In this document: one piece after another, positions 7,181-15,063 of the stretch
Layout: every line of letters begins with the position of its first letter
Numbering within the stretch: the first letter of the stretch is position 1
Translations under genes and position numbers: made by a program
The notes under the pieces: model-generated
What the model was told of the DNA's origin: nothing
The model's input: only the letters and a program-made list of their open reading frames with translations
Database searches by the model: none
From: Lachnospiraceae bacterium UBA1258
Lineage (GTDB): Bacteria; Bacillota; Clostridia; Lachnospirales; Lachnospiraceae
Assembly: GCA_002308235.1 (NCBI GenBank)
Contig: DBVS01000019.1
Location: 5,419-30,289 of the forward strand
DNA: 24,871 nucleotides
Direction: 5' to 3'

Positions 7181-9003
7181 ATGGCAGCCTCCGTTTCATC
7201 AATGGCAAGATAGTTATTGGCCTGACGCTTGTACATCTTTGCGTACTTTCCGTCCAGAGCCATGAGTTCCTCATGGGAACCTTCCTCCACCAGACGCCCC
7301 TGCTCCAGCATAAATACCCTGTCGCAGTGCTTGACCGAGGAAAGTCTGTGTGAAATGAACAAAAGGGTGTGATCGCTGCCCTCTTTTGCTATATTGTTGA
7401 AAAGATCGTATTCCGCGATGGGGTCCAGAGCACTGGAGGGCTCGTCGAAGATCTTTACGGGAGAGGGCTTGGCAAAGGTTCTGGAAACCGCCAGTTTCTG
7501 GGATTCTCCTCCCGAAAATACGGCGCCATTCTCGTCAAATTCTTTGGTCATCACCGTATCAATGCCCTTTTCAAGGGACATGATCTTGTCATAGATTCCC
7601 GCTTTCTTAAGAGCTTCCTCTACCACACGGTCGTCATCCCCATATCTTCTGCCCATAAGGACATTCTCCTTCACGCTCATGCCCATGATTGCAAAATCCT
7701 GGAAGGTGGTGGCAAAAATATCCCTGTAGGCCCGGAGATTATACTCTTTTATGTTTCTGCCGTTTAGAAGTATCTCCCCGCTTGTGGGGTCATAGAGACG
7801 AAGCAAAAGTTTGATGATGGTGGTCTTTCCCGCTCCGTTATGCCCTACCAATGCTATGTTCTGGCCTTTCTTAAGCGTAAAGGAAAGATCCTTCACCGTT
7901 TCTTCATCAACATAGGAAAAAGAAACGTGTCTGAACTCAAGGGATTCAAAGTCTTCCCCGGGCATGATACCGTCGGTGTCCTCGGGAATCTTTTCTTCGT
8001 ACTCAAGAAAGCCCCTTATATTGTTTATGAACACGCCGTCCCTCATAAAGCCCACAATATCGTCAAAAAGTCCTATGAGGATCCAGGTCATGGAAACCAT
8101 CATGCTGGTCATGACCGTAAGCTCCGCCAGAGAAACGGTCCCTGACACCCTGTTTCTGTAGATCCCGTAAAGAAGCATGCCTTCAAAAATGGTGGTGAAG
8201 GTAAAGGTAAGCTTCCAGAAGTTGGTCATGGCGTTGGGAAAAGCGTATTTTGCTGCGGCTTTGACATTTTTGTCGGTGGCGTCGGAATATTGTTTTCTGA
8301 GAAGGCTGAATACATTGAAAAGCCGCATCTCTTTGGCATAGTCCGGAAGATACATGGCACGGCTTACGTAGTTCATGACCTTGTTGTTTTCCACCTGCTC
8401 CCGGTAACGCTTGTATTCATACCTGCTCTTGATGGTGCCGAACAGGAAATTTCCCAGAAGCGGGCACACTATAAAGAGCACCGCCAGCTTGTCTATACGG
8501 TACATCAAAAAGAACACAAAGCCCGTGGCCACGCTTCCGAAGATGACTCCGAAAAAGCGTCTCACCACATCGATGATGTTATCGTCCGCCTTGTCCATGG
8601 CCATGGTGTATTTGTTGTAGAAATCCGCGTTCTCGTAGCAGGAAAGTTCCACGTTTCCCGCCTTTTTAAAAAGAAGCTCGTACAGCTTCTTAAAAAACTT
8701 CTGGGCCTCCAGTTTCTGGGTGACCTCATAGAAATGCGCCATATAGAGATTAAGAGCGGCTATTACCGCTCCGCATATCCCTATATAGGTGATGATCTTG
8801 CCAAATTCCGCATTTTCGGAAAGATAGTTGACGATGTTCTTCATGAAAACGGATGAGAAAAACACCCATTCGAAGTATCCGAGAACGCCCATAAACATGA
8901 GGTTGTAAAACAGTTTCCTGCTGCAACCGTAACCAAGCTTAAGTGCGTAGAAATCATTTTTCAGGGTCTCCCCCAAAGATAATCTGTCTTTTTTCTTTTT
9001 CAT
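7177..9003 (-). CDS. ABC exporter half-transporter (permease-ATPase fusion), first of pair
   Basis: This 608-residue protein is built like its partner: a membrane domain (about 30-325), then an ATPase with Walker A GHNGAGKTT (387-395), Q-loop TFQD (433-436), signature FSGGE (496-500), Walker B IFDEP (518-522) with catalytic Glu, and His552. Both subunits keep the catalytic Glu and the signature, so neither ATP site is obviously degenerate, unlike many heterodimeric exporters. The matching segment SCYENADFYNKY in the membrane domain supports a common origin by duplication. It lies 21 bp after the HAD phosphatase gene, so the three are probably one transcript. No peptidase-C39 domain or bacteriocin precursor is visible nearby, so the substrate is unknown. 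Confidence 0.94.
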   Translation of the reverse strand: MKKKKDRLSLGETLKNDFYALKLGYGCSRKLFYNLMFMGVLGYFEWVFFSSVFMKNIVNYLSENAEFGKIITYIGICGAVIAALNLYMAHFYEVTQKLEAQKFFKKLYELLFKKAGNVELSCYENADFYNKYTMAMDKADDNIIDVVRRFFGVIFGSVATGFVFFLMYRIDKLAVLFIVCPLLGNFLFGTIKSRYEYKRYREQVENNKVMNYVSRAMYLPDYAKEMRLFNVFSLLRKQYSDATDKNVKAAAKYAFPNAMTNFWKLTFTFTTIFEGMLLYGIYRNRVSGTVSLAELTVMTSMMVSMTWILIGLFDDIVGFMRDGVFINNIRGFLEYEEKIPEDTDGIMPGEDFESLEFRHVSFSYVDEETVKDLSFTLKKGQNIALVGHNGAGKTTIIKLLLRLYDPTSGEILLNGRNIKEYNLRAYRDIFATTFQDFAIMGMSVKENVLMGRRYGDDDRVVEEALKKAGIYDKIMSLEKGIDTVMTKEFDENGAVFSGGESQKLAVSRTFAKPSPVKIFDEPSSALDPIAEYDLFNNIAKEGSDHTLLFISHRLSSVKHCDRVFMLEQGRLVEEGSHEELMALDGKYAKMYKRQANNYLAIDETEAAI

Positions 9004-9024
9004 ACCCTCACAGCCCTGTATATA

Positions 9025-9681
9025 TCAACTCAGGAGAAGGTTTTTAAGCTCCTCCACCGAGTCGCAGATAATGTCTGCGCCCGCATTAACAAGTTCTTCG
9101 CGACTTCCGTATCCGTAGGTTACGCCGATGCCCTTAAGTCCCACTTTGGCGGCGGCTTCCACGTCATACTTTCTGTCTCCCACCATTACGCACTTCTCAA
9201 GATCGGGTGTTTCCCCTTCAAAAAGAAGCCGTAAGGATTCCTCTATTATCTCAACTTTGTTTTCTCTTGTTCCGTCAAGCTCCGAACCCATGACCACGTC
9301 AAAGTACCCGGTGATCCCGAAATAATCAAGGATCTTTACCACAAATACTCTGGGTTTGCTGGAAGCAAGAGCAAGTTTTTTCCCGTTCTTCTTAAGCGTG
9401 GACAAAAGCTCTTCAATCCCGGGATAAAGCTCGTTTTCAAAAAGTCCCACGGTGGAAAACCTTTCTCTGTAGAAGGCCACCACCTTCTCAATATCTTCAT
9501 CCTTTATGTGATAAAAATCCCTGAAGGAGTCCCTCAAAGGAGGTCCTATAAAGGGAGTGAGCACATTTATGTCGGGAACATCGATGCCCATTTTTGAAAG
9601 TCCGTACTGAACACTGGTACAAATCCCCACCTTCGGATCGCTTACGGTTCCGTCAAGATCGAATAAAATATAATCAAACAT
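9025..9681 (-). CDS. HAD-superfamily phosphatase (phosphoglycolate-phosphatase-like)
   Basis: The 218-residue protein has all four HAD motifs: DLDGT with nucleophile D8 and acid D10, the SSKP serine motif near residue 108, a downstream Lys near NKVEI, and MVGDRKYD supplying the acidic pair. A helical cap lies between motifs I and II. It resembles the Gph/PGP subfamily, which hydrolyses small phosphate esters; the real substrate cannot be assigned. The ribosome binding site is imperfect (AGGA close to the ATG, GGAG 13 bases away), but MFDYILFDLDGT is the expected family start. It is the first gene of the minus-strand ABC exporter unit. Confidence 0.88.
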   Translation of the reverse strand: MFDYILFDLDGTVSDPKVGICTSVQYGLSKMGIDVPDINVLTPFIGPPLRDSFRDFYHIKDEDIEKVVAFYRERFSTVGLFENELYPGIEELLSTLKKNGKKLALASSKPRVFVVKILDYFGITGYFDVVMGSELDGTRENKVEIIEESLRLLFEGETPDLEKCVMVGDRKYDVEAAAKVGLKGIGVTYGYGSREELVNAGADIICDSVEELKNLLLS

Positions 9682-9734
9682 ATCCTGTTTATCTCCGTTT
9701 TTTTAACGCTTATATCGAAAGTATATTGAGACGT

Positions 9735-9763
9735 ATTATATCATACAAGTTTCCGCACCACAA
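9735..9763 (-). promoter_or_regulatory. putative promoter of the HAD/ABC operon
   Basis: Minus strand: -10 TATAAT (9740-9735) and -35 TTGTGG (9763-9758), 17 bp apart, about 55 bp before the HAD start. It is divergent from the TPP-riboswitch promoter. Confidence 0.5.
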
Positions 9764-9795
9764 TGCAGATTTTGCGCCGTTCATACCGATTCTTG

Positions 9796-9824
9796 TTGAC
9801 AACCGGGAAACTTGACCGTATATT
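9796..9824 (+). promoter_or_regulatory. strong sigma-A promoter of the thiamine operon
   Basis: A consensus -35 TTGACA (9796-9801) and TATATT -10 (9819-9824) have the ideal 17-bp spacing and place +1 near 9831, just before the riboswitch. A perfect 10-bp inverted repeat, CTTGTTGACA (9792-9801) and TGTCAACAAG (9831-9840), brackets the -10. Confidence 0.8.
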
Positions 9825-9835
9825 TTAAACTGTCA

Positions 9836-9926
9836 ACAAGCTAGGGGAGCAACTGCTGAGATTGAAGTTTTATACTTCTTGACCCTCATCACTTGAACCG
9901 GATAATACCGGCGTAAGGAAGCTTAA
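9836..9926 (+). ncRNA. TPP riboswitch (THI box) aptamer
   Basis: All the conserved landmarks are present: the P1 strands AAGCT (9838-9842) and AGCTT (9920-9924), GGGGAGC after P1, CTGAGA (9856-9861), a GAAG/CTTC hairpin in P3, ACCCTC (9882-9887), and GAACCGGATAATACCGGCGT with AAGGA at the 3' side. This aptamer binds thiamine pyrophosphate and shuts down thiamine synthesis or uptake genes. It sits directly upstream of a ThiT-like transporter and thiamine pyrophosphokinase, as expected. Confidence 0.97.
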
Positions 9927-9963
9927 GCGGTTGCCTCTTTAAGTTTGCAAAAACTTCAGGAGG
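9919..9963 (+). promoter_or_regulatory. translational expression platform of the TPP riboswitch
   Basis: Two exclusive structures can be drawn. OFF: CCTCTT (9934-9939) plus AAGTTT (9941-9946) pair with AAACTT (9951-9956) plus AGGAGG (9958-9963), closed by a GCAA tetraloop, burying the whole Shine-Dalgarno. ON: AAGCTTAAG (9919-9927) pairs with CTTTAAGTTT (9937-9946) with one bulge, which breaks the OFF hairpin. The ON strand includes the 3' strand of aptamer helix P1, so TPP binding would remove it. No terminator-like T-run is coupled to the OFF hairpin before the start codon apart from the T8 spacer after the Shine-Dalgarno. Confidence 0.75.
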
Positions 9964-9970
9964 TTTTTTT

Positions 9971-10801
9971 ATGTCTCAAACAAAAAAAGTTTCAATTACA
10001 AAAAGGCTGGCGGAGGCGGCATTGCTCATAGCCATGGGCACCGTTCTTTCGGTCTTTAAACTGATCGATCTGCCCTACGGCGGATCCGTCACCGTGGGTT
10101 CCATGCTGCCCGTACTTATTATAGCCTACCGCTACGGCACAGGCTTCGGCATGGCTTCGAGCCTGGCCTTTGGTATCATCCAGCAGCTGCTGGGGCTTAA
10201 GACCCTTTCCTATGTGACCACCTGGCAGTCGATCCTGGCAGTCATCCTTCTTGATTACATCGTGGCCTTTATGGTCATCGGCCTCGGCGGACTCTTCAGA
10301 AAGCTTTCCTCTGAAAGACTTGCCCTGGTACTCGGAGCTTTGCTTGCATGTATCTTAAGATTTGCCTGCCACTTTACCAGCGGGATTACTGTCTGGAAAG
10401 GAATATCCATCCCCATGAAGGCTGCGGTGATCTACTCATTGGGCTACAATGCGACTTACATGATCCCCGAAACCGTCATCTTCGTTGCCCTTGCCTGGTA
10501 CATAGGCTCTGTGCTTGATTTTCGCGGTGATACCGTCACCACCTTCCAAACGGTTACCGGAAAGTCTCTTCCGGTACTTAAATGGATCGGCGGACTTCTC
10601 CTTGCCGTTGCAGTAATAATCGATGTCCGCTTTGTTTTCTCCAATCTTCAGAACGGTGAGACCGGGGACTTTGACATCACCGGGCTTTCCCGCACTGACT
10701 GGAAAACGGTGATCATCATAAGCGCCGTAGCCGTTGTGGCGGCTTTGACCCTTTTCATTGTCGATCTTATTAAGAACAAAAAGAACAAACAGTCCGCATA
10801 G
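9971..10801 (+). CDS. thiT: thiamine transporter ThiT-like ECF S-component, with C-terminal extension
   Basis: Residues 1-185 match the ThiT substrate-binding subunit of energy-coupling-factor transporters: about six hydrophobic segments, a small-residue-rich first helix (AEAALLIAMG), a GxxxGxxxG-like start of the fourth segment, WQSILAVILLDYIVAF, then H134 in CHFTSG and Y159/N160/Y163 in GYNATYMIPE, which line up with thiamine-contacting residues of ThiT. ThiT proteins usually have about 180-200 residues; this one has 276. The extra part adds a hydrophilic linker and two hydrophobic segments (about 204-222 and 246-266) separated by a short acidic loop. It starts 7 bases after AGGAGG, under the TPP riboswitch, and needs the housekeeping EcfAAT module, which is not in this window. 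Confidence 0.88.
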   Translation: MSQTKKVSITKRLAEAALLIAMGTVLSVFKLIDLPYGGSVTVGSMLPVLIIAYRYGTGFGMASSLAFGIIQQLLGLKTLSYVTTWQSILAVILLDYIVAFMVIGLGGLFRKLSSERLALVLGALLACILRFACHFTSGITVWKGISIPMKAAVIYSLGYNATYMIPETVIFVALAWYIGSVLDFRGDTVTTFQTVTGKSLPVLKWIGGLLLAVAVIIDVRFVFSNLQNGETGDFDITGLSRTDWKTVIIISAVAVVAALTLFIVDLIKNKKNKQSA

Positions 10802-10820
10802 TACCTTTCGGAGTAAACCC

Positions 10821-11480
10821 ATGAAAACCTGCCTTATCATATCGGGAGGCGACTTTAACGGGCTTCCCGAAGCAATCGAATACGATTACACCATCGCCTG
10901 CGACAGAGGGTACGAACATGCCATCAAACTGGGACTCGCTCCCGATATGATAATCGGCGACTACGATTCTTTAAGTCTTGATAAGATAAAGAAAGACCTT
11001 CGAAACAAAGGTCTTTCCGATACCGGCGTTCTAAAATTTCCGGTCAAAAAGGATGACAGCGACACCATGCTTGCCATAAAGCATGCCCTTGAAAAGGGTT
11101 ATGATAACATCATCGTGACCTGCGCTCTCGGAGGCCGCTTCGACCACACCTTTGCAAACATCCAGTCCATGGTCTATGCGAAGGAGCACGGTGCGGACTG
11201 CCGGATCATCAGCGAAAATGAGCGGATGTATATCCTGAAAAACGGCTCTCTCGTTCTCAAAAAGAGGCCCGGTCATTCGCTCTCCGTTTTCTCGCTTTCA
11301 AATGAGAGCAGGGGCGTTACCATAAAGGGTGCTTTATATGAGACCGAAGATATCACTCTTACAAACACCTTCCCTTTGGGTCTAAGCAACGTGATCACCG
11401 CCCCCGAAACAAGCATCAGCGTCAAAGAGGGTACGCTTTTGCTGGTTGAGTCCTTTATGGGCGATGACAATCACCCGTAA
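10821..11480 (+). CDS. thiN: thiamine pyrophosphokinase (thiamine diphosphokinase)
   Basis: The enzyme transfers pyrophosphate from ATP to thiamine, giving TPP, the ligand of the riboswitch upstream. The 219-residue protein shows the family motifs ISGGDF, ACDRGYEHA, IGDYDSL, the KDDSDTMLA Mg/ATP site, ALGGRFDHTFANI and the C-terminal TFPLGLSN. I use ATG 10821 with CGGAG seven bases upstream, 19 bp after the thiT stop; a longer in-frame start inside thiT adds residues unlike the family. Uptake (ThiT) and activation (ThiN) genes in one TPP-controlled unit form a salvage pathway. No thiamine biosynthesis gene is visible here. Confidence 0.94.
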   Translation: MKTCLIISGGDFNGLPEAIEYDYTIACDRGYEHAIKLGLAPDMIIGDYDSLSLDKIKKDLRNKGLSDTGVLKFPVKKDDSDTMLAIKHALEKGYDNIIVTCALGGRFDHTFANIQSMVYAKEHGADCRIISENERMYILKNGSLVLKKRPGHSLSVFSLSNESRGVTIKGALYETEDITLTNTFPLGLSNVITAPETSISVKEGTLLLVESFMGDDNHP

Positions 11481-11489
11481 TAAAAAATA

Positions 11490-11527
11490 AATCGTCGGAG
11501 CCTTAATCGGTTCCGACGATTTTGTTT
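11490..11527. terminator. bidirectional terminator overlapping the addA stop codon
   Basis: AATCGTCGGA (11490-11499) pairs with TCCGACGATT (11512-11521), extended inward by a G-T pair and CC/GG to a TTAATC loop (11503-11508). T-rich sequence flanks it on both strands. It lies 9 bp after thiN, and its right half is the end of addA. Confidence 0.85.
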
Positions 11528-14500
11528 AATGCAAAGGAATATATGAGTTTCCCGTTTACGGGCTTTCCCGTGAGTCTTCCTATGGCTGCTCCGTAATAAT
11601 CAAGCTGGGTCTTGTATCTTCTCACAAGTTCGGAATCTTCCTCCACCCTGTCAGTCTTATAATCAAGAATAGTGACACATCCGTCTTTTATGTAATAAAC
11701 GTCGATGACACCCTGAACGAGGATGGTCTCGGTCTCGGGGAATTCCGCATCGATCTCCGATGCCTTCATGCCGATGACAAAGGGCTGTTCCCTGTATAAA
11801 AGTCCCGTTTCTTCCGCAATTCCCATATCTTTTGCGATGTCGGTCTTAAGAAACGCCACGATCTTTCCCGTATTGACCTTTTCTATAGCCTCGGCGGGCA
11901 TCTTACCGGATTCCTCTATACGCAAAATCTGCTTCTTGAGTTCTTCCCTGTAACCCGCATCGTCACCGATTTTAACAAAGTCCCCAAAGTTTAAGAGCTG
12001 CAGCAGATTATGATACGCGGTTCCCCGGTCGGTACCCTTAACTTCCTCCGCTTCCTTTGCAAACTTCGGAATGTACTCTGCAGATTCCGTCTCTTCAAAG
12101 GGCATCAGTGACTCGTAATCCTCTTCCATGGCGGCAATCTTCAGTTTCGACACTGTTGTCTTCATGTAGAGTCTGCTTAAGTACTTCTTGGGATATTCGT
12201 AGGAAAACCGCTCTCTTATCTTCTTTTCGGTCTCCGCATCTGAACCGAGGCCCGTTTCCAGTTCGCTCTTAAGCACTGCTTTTTCAACTTCTTTGGAAAT
12301 CACGGCGCTTTCAAGGGTAGACTCGTCAAAGGCGGTACACTTAAAGAAAATGTTCCTGCTGCCCACCACACTTTCTTCAATAAGATCGGCGTAGCATGAT
12401 TCTTTTCCTGAAAAGCCCGAATCAAACCATTCTTCGGGTTCTGATACGCTTCCCGTTAAGATAAGCTTTTCCTTGGGTCTTGTAAGCGCCACATAAAGCA
12501 CGCGGATCTCTTCGCCGATGGCTTCTTTTCTGATGTGGGCACCTACGACACTCTGCTTTAAGGTACGTTTCTTTATGCGGTTAACGGGGTCTATGAAGTA
12601 AGCCCCCAGCCCCGCATCGATATTGCTGATAAAGGCCGAACGACTGTCGGAATCGTTGAAGCGCTCACCGATCCCGCCGATTATACAAACCGGGAATTCA
12701 AGACCTTTACTCTTGTGAATACTCATTACACGAAGCACGTCGGCGTTTTCGTCGGAAACGGTTGCTTCGCCCTCTTCCTGCTCGGTCTTCCGGATAAGCT
12801 CCACATAACGAAGAAAATGAAACAGACCGTAAAAACTGGTCGCGGCATAGCCCCGGGCCTTCGAAATCAGGAGGTTAATGTTGGCAAGCCGCTGCTTTCC
12901 CGAAGGAAGAGCCGCCACCACATGTCTGTAGCCGGTTTCGTCAAAAAGTTCCGTAAGAAGTTCGTCGATGGGCATGTAGGTCACATATTCCCTGTATCTG
13001 TCGATAAGAGAAAGAAACTCGCCTACTTTGGCATCCCCGGGATTCTTCGAAGCATAATCATTTACTCTGTCCCAGAAATAATAACCTTCGGAACCGGCTT
13101 TTATCTTCGCGCACTCTTCGTCCTTAAAGCCTCCGAAGAAAGAAGTCATGGCGGCGTATAGCGAAATGTCCGAAAGAGGATTGTCCAGTACCTCCAGGAA
13201 GCTTAAAACATCCCTGACTTCCGTTGCTTCGTAAAAGTCACCCACACCCTCCATGTGGAAGGGAATGCCGGCCTCTTCGAAAGCTTCGCTTATAAACTTG
13301 GTCCACTTGGTGGGGGACCTGAATAAAACTGCGATGTCTTTGTAACTTGCGGGGCGCAGTTCTCCCGTTTTTCCGTTGGTTACCTTTAGGTTACCGACGA
13401 TTTCCTTAACCTTTAACGCTATGGCCTTTGCCTCAAGTTCCCTGCTTTTGGCAGCCTTGGCGTCGGCCTTCGTAAGGATAACTTCAGTGATGTTTTCGTT
13501 TGTATCGGGCGTAAAGGAGCCACCTGCGTAAAGGCGGGCATCGTCGCCATAATCCACGCCGCCGTGGTCCTTTGTCATGATATTTTCAAATATCGCGTTA
13601 ACGCTGTTTAAAACGGCGCCGCGGCTTCTGTAGTTGTTTTTTAGAGTGATGAGACGGTTCTTTGCGCCCGGATCTTTGGAATAGTTCTTAACTTTCTCAG
13701 AAAAAATCTGGGGTCGGGCCATTCTGAAACTGTAAATGCTCTGCTTGACGTCTCCCACCATAAAACGGTTGCCGGCAGTGCCGCAGGTTTCCTTTGAAAC
13801 GCTCTGTATTATGATTTCCTGCACCAGGTTTGAATCCTGATATTCGTCCACCATAACCTCGTCGAAGTAATCGCGGTAATCCCTTGCCACATCGGAAATC
13901 TCGTAACTGCCGTCTTCGCTGTGGCTCTTAATGAGGATGTCCACCGCCATATGCTCCATGTCGGCAAAATCTATGACGCCCTTGTCTTTTTTGACAGCCG
14001 CAAAAGATTCGGCATAATCGATGGTAAGGTCGATGAGCTTGTTGACGGTCCTTGCGGTTTTCTTCATCTCCGAATGCAGGTTTTCCAAAGTATCAAAAAG
14101 AAACTTCTTCGGGATATCGCCAAATATTTCCTTGTACCTGTCCCTAAGCTTCTTTGCCCTGTTTCTTAACGTTTCGTCGGAACTCTTCTTGCCGCCCCTT
14201 AAAGTCGCAAACCCGGTTGAAAGAAAGAGTTCCCGCAATTCGTCAAACCCGATGTTTTCGTCGATTTTCTTTATGAAGCCCTCAAACATCTCCCGCTCGG
14301 ATAAAATGTTGTCTTTATATTCAACGGGCCCCATTTCCATGTCGCAGACGGAAAGAGCCTTGTCCGCCAGGCGCACCGCCTCCCTAAGGCCTTCCTTTAT
14401 GTTTTCGTATACGTCCTTTAAAAGGCGTGACGAAGCAAATTCCTCAAGAGTTCCGGTTTCGTAGTCCTTCTTTCTCTCTTTAAGCCATTCGCCCGGCCAG

Positions 14501-15063
14501 GGATAGCTCATGGCATAGGCAAACAGGGAATTTATGCTCTTTTCCAGAGAGTCGTCCTTGTCTTTCTTTGAGTAACAGTCCACGATATGATGGAAATCCT
14601 CATCCCCCGAGGCATAGGCGCGGCTCAGCACATCATCCATGACCTCCTGCATGATAAGGGCTTTCTCCCCCTCGTCGATGATCCTGAAGGAAGGGTCCGC
14701 GTCTATCTTGTGGAAATTGTTTCTGACAACATAAAGGCAGAAGCTGTCAATGGTGGTGATAAGGGCATTGTGAATGAGAGTCGCCTGCTTCTCAAGATGG
14801 CTGTTTCCCGGATTCTCGGCAAGTTTCGCCGAAAGGGCGGATGATATCCTGTCCTTCATCTCTCTTGCGGCGCTGGTGGTAAAGGTCACCACCAGGATCC
14901 TGTCTATATCTATGGGATTTTTTGCATCGCAAATACGCCCGACGATACGCTCGGTAAGGACTCTGGTCTTTCCCGAGCCCGCCGCCGCGGACACAAGGAT
15001 ATTCTGATCTCTTGAATCAACCACGCTCTGCTGATCGGGCGTCAATAGAAATTTAGACGGCAT
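11503..15063 (-). CDS. addA: ATP-dependent helicase/nuclease subunit A (AddA)
   Basis: AddA is the helicase-nuclease subunit of AddAB, the Bacillota counterpart of RecBCD, which resects double-strand breaks for recombination. The 1186-residue protein has Walker A AAAGSGKT (26-33), the UvrD-type motifs DEYQDSN, GDVKQSIYSFR and VALTRPKEKL, and a C-terminal RecB-family nuclease with D1121 (GVID), D1134 and K1136 (DYKTD) and Q1153. The start is ATG 15063, with GGGAGG seven bases upstream, overlapping the addB end by 11 bases; an in-frame upstream ATG would extend 48 residues into addB with no family similarity. The size is as expected. The stop codon lies in the loop of the shared terminator hairpin. 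Confidence 0.97.
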   Translation of the reverse strand: MPSKFLLTPDQQSVVDSRDQNILVSAAAGSGKTRVLTERIVGRICDAKNPIDIDRILVVTFTTSAAREMKDRISSALSAKLAENPGNSHLEKQATLIHNALITTIDSFCLYVVRNNFHKIDADPSFRIIDEGEKALIMQEVMDDVLSRAYASGDEDFHHIVDCYSKKDKDDSLEKSINSLFAYAMSYPWPGEWLKERKKDYETGTLEEFASSRLLKDVYENIKEGLREAVRLADKALSVCDMEMGPVEYKDNILSEREMFEGFIKKIDENIGFDELRELFLSTGFATLRGGKKSSDETLRNRAKKLRDRYKEIFGDIPKKFLFDTLENLHSEMKKTARTVNKLIDLTIDYAESFAAVKKDKGVIDFADMEHMAVDILIKSHSEDGSYEISDVARDYRDYFDEVMVDEYQDSNLVQEIIIQSVSKETCGTAGNRFMVGDVKQSIYSFRMARPQIFSEKVKNYSKDPGAKNRLITLKNNYRSRGAVLNSVNAIFENIMTKDHGGVDYGDDARLYAGGSFTPDTNENITEVILTKADAKAAKSRELEAKAIALKVKEIVGNLKVTNGKTGELRPASYKDIAVLFRSPTKWTKFISEAFEEAGIPFHMEGVGDFYEATEVRDVLSFLEVLDNPLSDISLYAAMTSFFGGFKDEECAKIKAGSEGYYFWDRVNDYASKNPGDAKVGEFLSLIDRYREYVTYMPIDELLTELFDETGYRHVVAALPSGKQRLANINLLISKARGYAATSFYGLFHFLRYVELIRKTEQEEGEATVSDENADVLRVMSIHKSKGLEFPVCIIGGIGERFNDSDSRSAFISNIDAGLGAYFIDPVNRIKKRTLKQSVVGAHIRKEAIGEEIRVLYVALTRPKEKLILTGSVSEPEEWFDSGFSGKESCYADLIEESVVGSRNIFFKCTAFDESTLESAVISKEVEKAVLKSELETGLGSDAETEKKIRERFSYEYPKKYLSRLYMKTTVSKLKIAAMEEDYESLMPFEETESAEYIPKFAKEAEEVKGTDRGTAYHNLLQLLNFGDFVKIGDDAGYREELKKQILRIEESGKMPAEAIEKVNTGKIVAFLKTDIAKDMGIAEETGLLYREQPFVIGMKASEIDAEFPETETILVQGVIDVYYIKDGCVTILDYKTDRVEEDSELVRRYKTQLDYYGAAIGRLTGKPVNGKLIYSFALNKIVGTD

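Noticed and set aside
6392..7213. Open frame of about 270 codons antisense to the ABC transporter gene
   Set aside because: It lies wholly opposite well-supported ABC exporter coding sequence, has no recognisable domain, and its composition is that of a shadow frame.
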